Under the pieces are notes generated by a model. That model did not search any database, was not told the origin of the DNA, and saw only the letters and a list, made by a program, of their open reading frames with translations. A stretch of DNA of 64,000 nt. Origin: Musa acuminata AAA Group. Lineage: Eukaryota; Streptophyta; Magnoliopsida; Zingiberales; Musaceae. A program made the translations under genes and the position numbers. The stretch's first letter is position 1. Every line of letters starts with the position of its first letter. The stretch is taken from positions 20,476,501 to 20,540,500 of the forward strand of contig NC_088339.1 of assembly GCF_036884655.1 (NCBI RefSeq). The letters are read 5' to 3'. Positions 22,128 through 35,122 of this stretch are shown here, piece by piece.

Positions 22128-22209
22128 TGTAACATCTCTCATCGATTGAGGTATGATAAATTTAGAGGACTAATTTTTTTTTAAAAGGAGGGAGAGTGTA
22201 ACATCTCTC
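22072..22209 (+). repeat. 69-bp tandem duplication over the PPT/LTR boundary
   Basis: Positions 22072-22140 repeat exactly at 22141-22209. Each unit holds the pol stop region, the polypurine tract (AAAAGGAGGGAGAG) and the first 13 bases of the 3' LTR (TGTAACATCTCTC). Copy B has one unit, so the duplication arose in copy A. Confidence 0.95.
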
Positions 22210-23398
22210 ATTTCTAAATTATCGTATAAGTTTCTAATTGTAATGGAAGTATCCATTTTGAGTTTTTATAGAAGATCTTAAATATAAATTTGAGAACCTA
22301 TTTATAAAATATGAGGATCTATTTGTAAAAAATTTGATAAACTATTTGTAAACTCTGAGAACCTAATCATGAATATAAATAATATAAGGATAAACTATAA
22401 ATTATATAAAATAACAAATTTCACCACCTAAGCCTCTCTGCCTTTATTCCTAAGGAACCTAAGAAGGCAGCTTGCATTGGAGAAGAGAGGAAGAGAGAAA
22501 GAAGAAGAGGAGAAATTTAGGGCTTTGGGTCTTTTTGCTCAAATCTTCTCATTTGGGATCAAAATATTTGAAAGGCAAGTGTTCTAACCTTATTCTACAG
22601 TAATCAAAATATTTGAAAGGCAAGTGTTCTAACCCTATTCTACAATAATCTTAATCTCTATTTTTATTTTAATTATGAATAATTTGAAATATTTTGACTT
22701 AGCACCATATATTTCTCTCTTTTAGATATAAAACCATGAATCTAAAATTTTTCAGTAATCTAACCTCTATGCATTGTTTCATATTTAACTTTTAGTATCC
22801 AACTCTGATTTAAGTAAAACCTAATTCATTTGAAAATAGACTCATAGATCTTTTTTTTAATACCTTGATTGAAAATTTTGGAGTTTAAATGCCTGCCTGA
22901 ATTTCTGTTTCAATTAACCCTACAGATTCTACAAAATAAGAAACATAATTTCTAACCTTTTAATACTAAATTGCTTATGACTTTTTGTTGGGAACTCTGA
23001 TTTATGTAAAACATAATTTATTAGAAACTAGACTTATAAATATTTCTGTTATACTTGATTTGAAAGATTTAGAATACAAATACAAACTGAAACATCTATT
23101 TTAATCGATCCTATGAATTTGGTAAAATAGTGATGATGTTTTTTGTCCTTTCATCGCTAAATTATTTATAACTCCTTGTTAGAAACTTCAATTTATATAA
23201 AGCTTAATTTATCTTATATCTTTCAAATGACACTAATTTTGAATAAATTAGAGTATAATTAGTTATTCAAATAATTCATGAAATATGTCTCTCAAATTCT
23301 GCTAGAATTGAATTTTGTCGATTTTGCCTATTCATGTTTCATCCCTTTGAAAATTGATTTCAGCTAAAATTCTTTCTTTAATTGAGCTTTATATTATT
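22197..23398 (+). repeat. Gypsy 3' LTR, copy A, truncated at duplication junction
   Basis: Starts TGTAACATCTCTC and aligns with 41611-42776 of copy B, then ends abruptly after ATATTATT, where copy B continues GCTTTGAATTC. Within it, 22558-22602 is repeated at 22603-22647 (45-bp tandem duplication, about 43/45 identical). Confidence 0.85.
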
Positions 23399-24009
23399 TT
23401 ATCGATTACTGTTGTTTTGGATCTAATCTCATTTATAACTATTTATATCATGATCATCATTGTTGATATACAAAATTATTATTAGTCATAGGTACTCTGT
23501 AAACAAATCACGTGAGTGATGACATGCATGATACGTATTTTTTTTTCTCATTATATTATTTGACATTTTATTACTTTATATTGTTTGTTGCATATATTGT
23601 AATGCTCATAGATTTATGCAATGAAAATCAGATCGTGATGAGATCACAATAATAAGACTAATTCGTCTCTAAACACATATCCTAAATAATTCCGGTCATA
23701 GGTTACTCGAGAGGGACATCGAGATAACCAGATAGACTGGTGTACTATATACCTGTATAAATGATGGAGACGGTTGGTCTCATAGCTGCTTGTGTGGGGA
23801 CACTAGGGCTATAGTGCAGGTGCTTATTGGAGAATGAGTTCACTGATTAATCTACTCATAGAATGCTGGATAGTTAGTGATACCTTATTATCAGACAACG
23901 ATTTTGGTGAGACTTGAAAGAAAAGAAAGGCAGAAAAGTCCTTAAGAAGGGCAAGGGTAAGGGCAGATTGGATAAAGCAAAGGTTGCTAAGAAAGACCCG
24001 ATAAAGGAC

Positions 24010-27000
24010 AAAGGTCAGTGCTTCCATTACGACAAAGATAAGCCCTGGAAGAGGAACTACAAAGAGTACCTTACAAAGAAGGCGAAATAGAAGTTTAGAG
24101 AAGCTTTAGGTACATTCATGATCAATCTCTATTTGTCAAACTTTTATGATAACACATGGGTATTGGATACCGATAGTGTTTATCACATTTGTAATTCGTT
24201 GCAGGTTCTAGCAAGACCTAAGAGATTGGCGAGAGGCGAGATTGACCTCAATATGGACAATAGAGCAAAAGTTACTACAGTAACTGTTGGCGAGATCACT
24301 CTACACGTGCTTGGTGAAACTATTATTATATTTGATGTATGTTATTTTGTTCCTTATATTATCAAAAATATTAATTTCATTTTATATTTGACAATTAGTG
24401 GATATAAATTAGTTTTTAGAATAATAATTGTTCGATATTATTAGATGATGAGATCATTACGAAATGAACATTACATAATGACTTGTTTATGTTAGACACT
24501 GCTCCATATATCATGAATGTAAGTATGTCTAAGAGGAAATAAGATTAGGTGAACAGTGTACACCTGTGTCATTGTAGATTAGGTCACATCAATGAGGGAA
24601 TGATTTAAAAATTATTAAATGATGGATATATAAATTCATTCGACTATGAGTCATATACAATATGCAAGCCTTGCCTTCATGGAAAACTTACCAACTCTTC
24701 TTTTAGTGGAATTGGAGAGAGAGCCATTGAGCTATTGAAACTTATATATAGTGATGTATATAGACACATGTCAATTCATGTTATAGGTGGTTACTCATAC
24801 TTTATTACTTTTACTGATGATTTCTCAAGGTATGGACATGTGTATTTAATAAAGTACAAGTTCGAGTCCTTTGAGAAATTCAGAAAGTATAAGAATGAAG
24901 TGTAGAACCAGACTGGAAAGAGTATCAAGACTCTTTGATCAGATCGAGAAGGTGAGTACAAAGTTCATCCAGTTCCTCAAGGACCATGGGATTCTATCCC
25001 AATGGATACATCCTTATATACGCCTTAGCTCAATGGTGTATCTGAAAAGAGGAATCGTACACCGTTAGACATTATACAATCCATTATGAGCTTCGCCGAC
25101 CAACCCATCTCATACTAGGGATACACCATAGAGACTGTAGCTTACATTCTAAACAAAGTTCCAACTAAGTTGGTAGCGTCTACACCATGTGATATATGGA
25201 AAGGAAAGAAGTCCAATCTTAAGTTTGTTAAGATGTGAGGCTGTCCTGCCCACGTTAAAAGATACAACCCCGATAAGTTGGAATCTAGGATGAAGCGGTG
25301 CAAGTTCGTAGGATACCCTAAGGAAATTTGTGGATATTATTTCTATCATCCCGAGGACCAAAATGTCTTTATAGCTAAAAGAGCGGTGTTCCTTGAGAAG
25401 AAATACATTCTTGGCGGAGACAGTGATAGCGTGATAGAGTTGAGCGAGATTGGAGAACTTAACTCAAGCACCACTCCACAGCCCGAGTCTGTTCAGGTAC
25501 CTAACACATAAGTTCCAACTTTACGTAGGTCCAATAGAGTATCTCATCATCTTGAGAGATATGCGGGATATGTTAGAGGAGAGAATGTTGATGATATCGA
25601 TCTTCAGACCTACGAGGAGGTTTTTACGAGTATAGACTCTGGGAAGTGACAAAAGCCATGAATTCTGAGATGGATTTCATATACTCTTACAAGGTTTGAA
25701 ATATAGTTGATGCACCCGAGGGTATTTACCTATCGGTTGTAAGTGGATCTTCAAGAAGAAGATCGGAGTAGATGAAAAGGTAGACACCTATAAAGCAAGG
25801 CTAGTGGCTAAGGGGCATCATCAAAGGCAAGGTGTTGACTATAACAAAACTTTCTCACCCGTGGCCATGCTAAAATCCATCCAAATTCTATTGGCTATTG
25901 CAGTATACTATGATTATGAGATATGACAGATGAATGTAAAAACTGCGTTGTTCAATGGCAACCTCAAGGAGGAGATGTATATGATACAACTTAAGGAATC
26001 ATGTCCAAGGACTGCCCAGATAGGGTGTGTAGGTTGCTTAGGTTCATTTATGATTTGATGAGGCGAAGTTGGAACATAAGATTTGATGAGACGATCAAAT
26101 CTTATGACTTCGTTAAGAACGAAGATGAGCCTTGTATGTACATGAAGGTAAGTGAGAGCGTTATCACCTTCTTGATGTTGTATGTGGATGACATCCTAAT
26201 CATTGAGAATAATATAGAAATGCTATCCACAGTAAAAACTTGATTATCTAGACATTTCTCCATGAAGGACTTAGAGGAATCATCCTATATCTTGGAGATT
26301 CGGATCTACAGAGATATATCTAAGAGGATGCTTGGCTTGTCCCAATCCAAGTACGTAAACACCATTGCCAAAAGATTTGACATAAAAAATTTCAAGAGAG
26401 GTCTCATGTCGATGAGACATGAGATATCACTTCCTAGGAATATGTTTCCAAAGACTCCTGAAGAAAGGACGAACATAGATATAATACCCAATGTCTTAGC
26501 GATAGGGTCTATTATGTATGTCATGCTATGTACCAGGCCTGATATAGCACATGCTTTGAGTGTTACGAGCAAGTATCAGATAGATCCAGGTTTGGAGCAC
26601 TACAAAGCAGTAAAGTGTATCCTTAAGTACTTGCGAAGGACTAAAGATATTTTACTGATATATGAAGGTAGCAGCCTTAGGGTTGAAGGCTACACAGACT
26701 CAAGTTTCTAATCTGATATTGATGATAGCAAGTCGAATTCAAGGTATGTGTACACCCTGAATTGAGGAGTAGTATGTTGGAAGAGTTCCAAGCAAGATAC
26801 TATTGTTGACTCAACCATAGAGGCGGAGTGTATTGCTGTAGTAGAGGCAACAAAGGAGGGAGTCTGGATGAAGAAGTTCATCATAGATTTGGGAGTCATG
26901 TCGGGCAGCGAGGAGTCGATTCCCTTATATTGCAACAATAATGAGACGATTGTTCAAACGAAGGAACCCAAGTCTCATCAGAAGTCTAATCACGTTTTAA

Positions 27001-27045
27001 GGAGGTTTCACCAGATTAGAGAGATCGTGACATCACTCACATGAT
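24010..27045 (+). pseudogene. Ty1/copia gag-pol remnant
   Basis: Broken frames keep these pieces in order: altered CCHC knuckle ([14 protein letters not shown], cysteines lost), protease region (NTWVLDTDSVYHICN, catalytic DSG altered to DTD), integrase zinc region (HLCHCRLGHINEG near 24565) and integrase core (about 24720-25100), RT (about 25640-26300; VKTALFNGNLKEEMY, YVDD at 26181-26192), and RNase H (about 26690-27010; STIEAECIAVVEATKE, SHQKSNHVLRRFHQI). The sequence stops resembling pol at about 27045, where the nested LTR begins. The TNT1-like type of copia is suggested by the protease/integrase spacing. Not functional. Confidence 0.8.
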
Positions 27046-27059
27046 TAGTTTGTAAGACC

Positions 27060-28056
27060 AAGAGTTTGCCGGAAGTCCACCAGAGCATCGCAAGGGTTCG
27101 TTAGATGTTCGCCGGAAGTTCACCGAAAGCTCGCCAAAAGAAGCGATTGACGCACTAGAGCAAGTTACAGTATTAATGTCTTAAATATCGTAGTTAGCAT
27201 GTAGATTAAGTTAGGAATGAGAGGTGATCCCATTAACTTAATCTAGGGGTAATTGGGCCCTTGATAGATCCAAATTGGGCCGAATAGATCAGCCCATTCG
27301 GACCTAGAATTCTTGTCAGGCGGTGGCACCGCCTAGGAGACTTGGTCTCCCAGAAATTTTGGGTGGTAGTACCGCCCCTGTCAGGTGGTGGTACCGCTTG
27401 AGCTCGGTCTCCGAGCGATGTCAAGTGGTAGTACCACCCAGTTATGGCGGTAGTACCGTTAGGACTCCGGAAATCTGGGAGATGACACATTTGAGCTTCA
27501 AATTCAAACCAATTGGGGCCTATATAAACCCCACCCTTTCCTGCATGAAAGGGCACCGAAAGCTTGATCTTACTATGTGATTTTAGAGCTCAAAAGTGTT
27601 GTAAAGGCTAAAAGTTCTCCTCCCTCTTTTCTTCCAAGTTTTGATCATTCAAGAGAGGAGTGAAAATTCTGTAAGGATTGTCTCCTAAGCCCGTCAAAAG
27701 GAGTGAAACTGTAAAAGAGTGATTGACCTTCGCCTATTGAAGGAAGGCCTCTAGTAGACGCTGGTGACCTCGTCGGGGGAGGAAGCCGAAAATGGATATA
27801 GGTCGCGTTTGACCGAACCACTCTAAAATCTGGTTTGCATTTCCTTTATGCTATTTATCTTAACTACAAACTGCATTCCTTACTTTACTTCAAATACGTT
27901 TCCGTAAGCTTTCAAAGTTATTATCTGCATGAAACGACTTTTACGCCGGAATCAGATTTTAACGTACGAACGTCGTTTCAAATTGTCAACAGTTTTCTGC
28001 TGCACTAATTCAACCCCCCCCCCCCCCCCCCCCTCTTAGTGTTGTTGATCCTAACA
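27060..28056 (+). mobile_element. Older Sirevirus-family LTR, 5'-truncated
   Basis: Recognisable by the same landmarks as the young LTR in the same order: GCCGGAAGT-type repeats, a GGCGGT/ACCGCC array (27319-27456), TATA box in CCTATATAAACCCC (about 27520), CGAACCACTCTAAAAT, a long C tract, CTCTTAGTG and CCTAACA. Overall identity to the young LTR is low, so it is another subfamily or much older. The first part of a full LTR is missing, and no internal region follows, so it is a truncated or solo LTR. The left boundary is uncertain by about 30 bases. Confidence 0.75.
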
Positions 28057-28283
28057 ACCAACGTAGTGGCCTAGTATGTCCGTAGTCGATGAGTCGAGTG
28101 AATTATTATGAAGATAATAATTCATTGAGCCAGAAAGAGTTCTAACAAATATGACTCACGACCAACTCGATATTGGGCCTAGAGGATCACACACATATGG
28201 TAAGCATTGCAACGAGTAAATGTTCGGATATGAGATATTCTTCGGAGCCTATATCTTATTGGATATCAAATAAGCTCTTGAAT

Positions 28284-28793
28284 TGTTGGATCTTGTAGAT
28301 ATGATCCAATAAGAGCCAATAAGAGATTATTTGATAGAGATCCACTAATTTAAAAGGCTTGGATAGTTGGATGGAGATCTAATACCCAATAGGGCAGGAT
28401 CCATTAGGGTTAAGTTGACAGGGAGTCTCTATAAATAGGAGAGAACCAAAGGTTCATAAACTAGAGCTTCTCTTGGTTGTCATCTCCTATTCTTCTCTCC
28501 CCTTCTCCTCCTCAGATAGCAGGTCTGAAGATTTGAGGAGTGTCGTCACAGCTTGCTGTGTGGATCACCGCTAGAGAGGAGGACGCTTGACCTCCTTCAC
28601 CCTCTCTTATAGATCTGTAGTGATTCAAGGATATATGATCTCCCTATTAATATAATCTTTCATATACGTAATTTTCAGTTTTACGAATTTTACGCATAAT
28701 TCTTTGTATAATGATAAACATTATTTATAAGAAATTTGATGATTTTATTTTATTTTTCTTCCGTTATACATGTCACCCATGAATTTCTCTACA
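28284..28793 (+). mobile_element. Ty1/copia 3' LTR, copy B
   Basis: The 510-bp LTR from TGTTGGATC to TTTCTCTACA, aligned over its full length with 1-543. TATA-like CTATAAATAGGAG is near 28430. Position directly after the degenerate copia body makes it that element's 3' LTR. The flank after it matches the flank after the LTR in copy A, so both derive from one insertion. Confidence 0.75.
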
Positions 28794-29573
28794 ATTATGA
28801 GTTAGGAGGGCCATAGTGGGTCCATAGTGGGAAACTAACATGACATGGTACAGGTACTACAATGTGTAATCCTGAAAATATTAGAAAACAATACATCATG
28901 CATGCAACAAAAAGTAGATTTTGAATATGTAATACTATATATAATTATCTTATAGCATTACGGTAAGAGTCATACATCATGATTCGTAACTTACATTGCA
29001 GCAGGTCATATTTTGGGATAATCCATGTCCACCTAAACTTTTTCGTCTGCCCTAATCATTTACAAAACTTGTCACTTTAGTCATTATTTCATTATATGTA
29101 ATTAATTTATGATATTATAATAAATAGTTTTACACAGCGATTTTAATAAGCGCCTTCGTCTCTCACCTAAGCGCTTAGGCGAGGTGAGGTGAGGCCTAAG
29201 TGCCTTGCATAGCCTCCGATTGATGCGATTCATTGAAGCGATGCTTGGACGCTCGCTTGAGCCTAGCCACCGGGTATCTCGGGCAATCACCTAAGTGAAA
29301 GTAGCTTGTGTTTATATATAGTTCAATTGAACATATAAGTTGGTTTAACTGAACTAATTAAAGAAAATCACCTAAGAGCAATCGGAATCTAGAAAAGACC
29401 GAGAAGAGACATAGCAAAAGCATATCAAGAGATTGGAACAAAAAAGTGCCTTGGCGAAAAGGAAGGCATTGACCTGAAGGCGAATACAATGGAATCAATT
29501 TGTGCTCGACGACGAATGGGAGGGCAGAAGACTTGATCGATCATCAAAGGACGAAGAGTTTGAGTTTTGAAGG

Positions 29574-30164
29574 TGTTGGTGAACAGATGTGCCGTCGCTG
29601 ATGAGTCAGCACGGCTAGGTCCACGGGTCGATGTCTGGAATTCTCTGTCGGCTGAGCTGGACGCCGAGGCAGGTCGGGCCTTCGCAACAGGGTGTTGGTC
29701 AACGTTTCTTGGTCCGAGCACTGTCTGCGTCGAGCTACATCTCTCCGTTCATAGGATAGGTGACAGCTCGCCCTCGTTCACTGGATGACGATTTTCGAGT
29801 TAAGGCGCCCGTGGCTCGGGGGTGACCGCTTCCCTTAAAAAAGGCCTTCGTCGGGTGATTCCCGACTTTGGCCTCTCCGATGAGTAAGTCAGTTGTGGGT
29901 GGAATTGTTTTTCTCTCCCTCCTTGGGCCGAACGCCGGCCAGAGGTCTTTATACTACTGTCCGAGGGTCGGTCGTACATGGGTTGGCGTGGTGGACATGC
30001 CAAACAGTGCCTTGGTACGGATTTTGACTTATCGTGTCTTGGGAGCGGTGTCATCCCGGGATTCCCGAGACGAGACGTGCCGAGCGATGCCTTGATACGG
30101 ATTCTGACCTGACGTGTGATATTGGCTGTGATGTGTCTTGGACCCAAAATATGTCTTATCAGCA
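29574..30164. mobile_element. 591-bp GC-rich insertion, probable solo LTR
   Basis: Absent from copy A, where the flanks meet directly (GAAGG|AAAAGG at about 1316-1325). It begins TGTTGG and ends TCAGCA, consistent with LTR ends, and is much richer in GC than its surroundings. No protein domain is encoded; small ORFs on both strands look spurious. A clean 5-bp target duplication is not seen (GAAGG left, AAAAG right), so the solo-LTR reading is tentative. Confidence 0.45.
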
Positions 30165-30185
30165 AAAAGAGTAGGGACAGAACCC

Positions 30186-30267
30186 TTTTACTCTCTCTCC
30201 CCCTCTCTCTCTCTCTCTTTCTCTTTTATGATCTACCTTTTGTCACGCCCTTGTTGCGATTGATGAT

Positions 30268-30312
<45 letters not shown>
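30186..30312. repeat. (CT)n tracts in a partly duplicated block
   Basis: Two CT-rich runs (30190-30230 and about 30268-30311), each followed by ATGATCTACCTTTTG. Copy A has this block once (1353-1392), so a local tandem duplication occurred in copy B. Confidence 0.85.
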
Positions 30313-30313
<1 letters not shown>

Positions 30314-30567
30314 GATCTACCTTTTGCCACCCCCATGTTGCGATGCATGATGGACTAATGTCAGGAAGTATTAAATTGCAATGAGAGGATTTGGGTTTCG
30401 AAAGTTTGCCAATATATATATAAGTAGCGCACTTGGTTCCAATTCTACTGTGTCAAGACGCTAATTGACTCACCCATTTCTAGATGTGGGTCAATTATCA
30501 TTCTATGAAATGGAGCCGAGCTTAAATTATGAGACAACTCAAGTATAGCAATCAAAGAATCATATCG

Positions 30568-30568
<1 letters not shown>

Positions 30569-30651
<83 letters not shown>
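30569..30651. repeat. (TA)n microsatellite
   Basis: A TA run of about 82 bases, orthologous to 1632-1717. Confidence 0.95.
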
Positions 30652-30653
<2 letters not shown>

Positions 30654-32849
30654 GAATATAAATGTGCAAATACTATTGGTGCTCAACTCATATCTGGATT
30701 TGCTTAGATTTAATGTTATATGAAAGATTCAAATGGTCGAATTAGGACATGACTATAAGTACATTGACATGGAATCGATGCGTTTAGGTAAACCAATTAT
30801 CGCTTCTCCTCTTAAGGGTATTAGTCATTTCAAGACGACTAAAAACCTAATATTTACTTTATTGTAGCCCTCTTGTTGATCTCCATTTCCGTCTCTCTCT
30901 TCTTTTCGAAAGCAAAAATGAGTGTAAATATCTCAAGTTGATTTTAATTTGATATGATATTTTTATTTTTATGATCATATTTATCAATCATAATATAATT
31001 TTTTTATATTTTAATATTTTAAAGTATCTTGTTTTGCTCGAATGGGCACCTAGGTCTCGGACGTTTTAGGACTTTGACGTCTTGTGCTTTAAAAGACATT
31101 AGTTCAATATTAATAACACATTATATAGTGGGCCATAAGTTGGGAGAACCGGCCACCTTGACTTCTTTCTACCATGGTCTTTATAAAAAGTTACTTTTAG
31201 TTATTTAGTATTTTAAGAAAATAGAGAAGATAGCAAGAACTTACGATATACTAATAAAGATCATTCTTTTAAATGTGTACTAATACTATAATAGGCTCAT
31301 GTAATTGATTTACCTTATCATATGAATCTTGACAACAAAAAAAGGGAAAAAAAAAATTTCTCCCATGAAACATCCTTATAAAGTGTATCTTCTATCTTAA
31401 TTTTCTTAGAATATTAATCTTTTTTAATTATTTAAAATATATATATATATATATACAAAGCAAGGATCTGAATTTCGTATCATATCGCTTATTACAGGCG
31501 GTACATATTGGTTCGTCAACCTATCGACACACGGACCGCTCGCTACCATACGGTACTAAATTTTTGATAAACAGTAACAATCAAAATTTCGATCATTATT
31601 GATCTGTACTAAATGGTAACAGTTGAAATCGATAATTATCGATTTATATTAATTTTTAAACTATCAATTTGATCATTAGAGGCATCTTAAAGGGTTTTTA
31701 AACCCTTTTCTCGCCCTTCTTTTATTTCATTTATCTCTCATACTCTCTCGAACTCATTTTTACTCATAATCTCTCTTTTATTCTTACATTTTCACTCTCA
31801 TAAATTTAACAAAGCAATAATTTATGGATTGAATCAAATTTAGGAGGATTAAGAGGAAGAACTTTTTAATCAAGATGTATGTATTCTCTTTTTAGATTTC
31901 TATTGATTTATGAGATGATTAAGCTTATTCTATGTGATGTATGACTTAATGTTGATTATATTATTTGATATGCTTTTGATGGTAAAATAGTATTAATTAG
32001 AGTAATTAAGGTTTTTAATATTATGATTAGTATTTTTAATATTAATTTATTCCAAATTAGATACTTAATAGTCAAATGTTTATATTTCATGCATATTAGA
32101 TCATATGTTTGTGATAGTATAATAGGTTTAATTGGGTTTTAATAAAATTTTTTAATGTTATGATTAGTGATTTTAATAATGATTTAATCAAAATTTTATT
32201 GATATTGAGTCAATTCAATGTCTTTAATATATATTAGGGTGTTTAGCATGTTTATAGTGTTGAAAGATAAATAATTATGATTAGTGTATCTAATGATGAT
32301 TTCATCGTAATTTGACTTATATTTGATCAGAATTACATAGTTAATACTTCTCTTATGTGTTTAACATATTTATCATGATAAAATAAAGTTAATTAGGTTT
32401 TAATAAAATTTTAATATTATAATTAGTGGTTTTAATGATAATTTAATTAAAATTTGATTAATATAGGGTCAAATCAATGTCATTAATATCTATTAGGGTG
32501 TTTGACATGTTTATAGTGTTGAAAGAGAAATAATTAATAGGAATTAATTGTGTTAATAGTGTGATTAATATATCTATTTCATCGTAATTTAACTTATATT
32601 TTATTAAAATTACGTATTTAATTCTTCTTTTATATGTTTAACATATTTATGGTGGTAAAATAAAGTTAATTAGGTTTTAATTAATTTTTTTAATATTATA
32701 ATTAGTAGTTTTAATGATGATTTAATTAAAATTTGATTGATATTGGGTCAATTCAATGTCTTTAATACCTATTAGGGTGTTTGACATGTTTATAACTTAT
32801 TTAATTTAAATTTGGTATGAATACGATACCAAAGGAATAACGATATGAT

Positions 32850-35117
32850 GACGCTTAGGCTCATGTTTGAAAGATGGATGTGAACCGCCATTGTTGGCAA
32901 TATATTTATTGTAACTATATTAGCAAGGGTGGAGGAATCACTTGAGTGAAGATGTATTTGGTCGGCGGGTATCTCAATGTTCCAAAATGCAAGAAGGTTC
33001 TGATAGAAGTTCATAAATCATTTCAAAATAAGTTAAAACAAACAAGAGAAAATACAATAAAAAGAAAGGCAAGAGTTGAGGAAGAATACTATAAGGCTAT
33101 ACAGGAACTAGTTTATGACGACTATGAGAGTCGTAATGATAAAATCGACCCGGATCTCACAATTGGTATTCATGCATCACTGAAGCATCAGTATATGTAC
33201 GACGAAGCAATAAGGTATCAATGACCTAACTCAATGGGAGCATAGCAGTAGTAGTGGATCTGTGTCACAAGGAATCCAGAGGTTGGCTAATATGAGGTAA
33301 CCAACTGCCCCTCCTTAGTTAAGAGAACTAGTAGCATAAGACATGGTGGACTCTGTGATTTTATAAGATATTTTGGCAAGAGGTTCGCGCTAGATATTAT
33401 TGATATTGGTCCATAAGTCTATCCTTCACAAACAACGAAATAGACATAGATTGACAAAGTATATACAAATGAAAAGAAGTAGGATATTGGGAAGGCAATT
33501 TCAAAATGGTTCAACTTTCATAGGATTCCAGCAAACATAGCCAAAGGTCCATATTATCAGAGTATGGTCTCCTCTATTCAAAAGTCTGGCACGAGAATCC
33601 AACCTTCAACATCAACAGAGATTCATGATGAGTATTTAGATAAGGAGATGATAGAACTGAAGGATTGAATCAAATCCTTCAAGAGGTAATAGGATAAATA
33701 TGAGGTGATTCTGATGTGTGACAATTGGACAGGGCTAACCAAAATGAGTATTATTAATTTTCTTATTTATTACAGTAATTGAGTGGTGTTTCATAAGTCA
33801 GTTAATGCTTTTGACAAGATTCAAGATGTAAAGTATATTGAAAACTTAATAGATACCGTAGTAAAGAAGATCGGACCATTGTACATTATCCAAATAGTTA
33901 TTGACAATGGAGCAAATTTCAAGAGGGCTAGTTTACCGTTGATAAAAAATAAATATATTATTTTAGACTTTATGTGCAGCTCATTACATGGATTTAATGT
34001 TGAAGGATATTAGCAAACTACCATCAGTCAATGTATAGCTCAAGCACAATCAATTATAAAGTTTATACATAATCATCACCAGGTCCACTCTTTAATGTAA
34101 AAGTATATAAAAGGTGAGATACTCAAACCTCAAGTCACTTGGTTTGCTACTAATTTCATTGTATTAAAGTCGTTACAACAAAAAAGGTAAGACCTCAAGG
34201 CAATGGTCACATTACCAGAATGGTTTGATTCATAGTATTCGACATTGAGCGATGAAAAAAAGATGGAAAAGATCATTCTTTTTTCTAGATTTTAGGAGAT
34301 CGTGATTGAAATCATAAAAGGTGTGGAACTGCTTTATGTTATCCTCCATAAGGTCGATCTGGACAAGCATTCATAGATGTCTTATCTTAAACATATACTG
34401 ATTATAGCATGAGCGAAGGTTAAGAAAGTTTTCAAAGATAATTTTAAGGCCCACTAATACTTACATATCATTGATCGTAGGACTGAAGTTTATATGGAGT
34501 AAGATATCCATAATGTAGGTAAATTCATATTCAGTGTAATTTAATTCATAATTTTTTATTGTATGAAAAATTCTTGTTAACAAAATTATGACTTATACCG
34601 CATTATCTAAACACGATAATTCAATTTCGATAGTCTCTTGAAACACAAAATGATTTATTATCAGCACTAAGAAATGTTATATATCGACTCTTGTCAAACA
34701 CTATCGATGAAGCCAATGCTATTATAGAGGATTGATTATTCCGAGAAACAATTGGTTTATTCTTCGACATTGTAGCTATATTGTGTCGTTATACTATGAA
34801 TCCTAGTGAGGAAAAGTTACACACATATTGATTATTAACTATATTTGATATTAATTATTAATAATTCTATTATGCAAATAAAGTCATATTTATATCATTT
34901 TGCAGTCGAGTGGTGGCTACAATTTGGAGGGGACACACCAAATTTAAGGAAGGTTATTGGTCTTGTACTTTTATAAATGATGACATCTAGTGGTTGTAAA
35001 CATAATTGGTCCACGTTTATATTGATTCGCATGAAGGTTCGCAATGAATTATCATATAGATGGTTGGAGAAACAAGTATATGTCCACTATAACATACGAC
35101 CAAGGTCGCGATGTGTC
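32850..35117 (+). pseudogene. hAT transposase remnant, copy B, N-terminal part
   Basis: Same domain series as copy A and somewhat better preserved: BED finger region and following stretch (about 32890-33220, with YLNVPKCKKV and a Lys/Glu-rich helix), DUF659-like region (about 33540-34010, CDNWTGLTKMSI, QIVIDNGANFKRAS), and hAT dimerisation region (about 34905-35117, EWWLQFGGDTPNLRK, SGCKHNWSTFILI, YVHYNIR). A probable intron lies around 34510-34590. The reading stops at 35117 where gypsy is inserted and resumes at 45203. Confidence 0.75.
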
Positions 35118-35122
35118 GAGTT

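Larger units (their letters stand above)
23399..28283 (+). mobile_element. Degenerate Ty1/copia element, internal region
   Basis: The internal region of an old copia element lies between the segmental duplication junction and the LTR at 28284. The first 500 bases are non-coding; a degenerate gag knuckle is at about 24013-24060. The pol follows with domains in copia order and many stops. An unrelated, younger LTR is embedded at 27060-28056. The 5' LTR is not visible, because the junction has removed or never included it. Confidence 0.75.
29135..31100. mobile_element. Putative non-autonomous DNA element, copy B
   Basis: Counterpart of 885-2165, with the same GC-rich AGGCGAGGTGAG palindrome at its left (29140-29290) and CACCTAGGTCTCGGACG at its right. 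It is longer than copy A because of the 591-bp insertion at 29574-30164 and an extra CT-repeat block. Confidence 0.35.
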
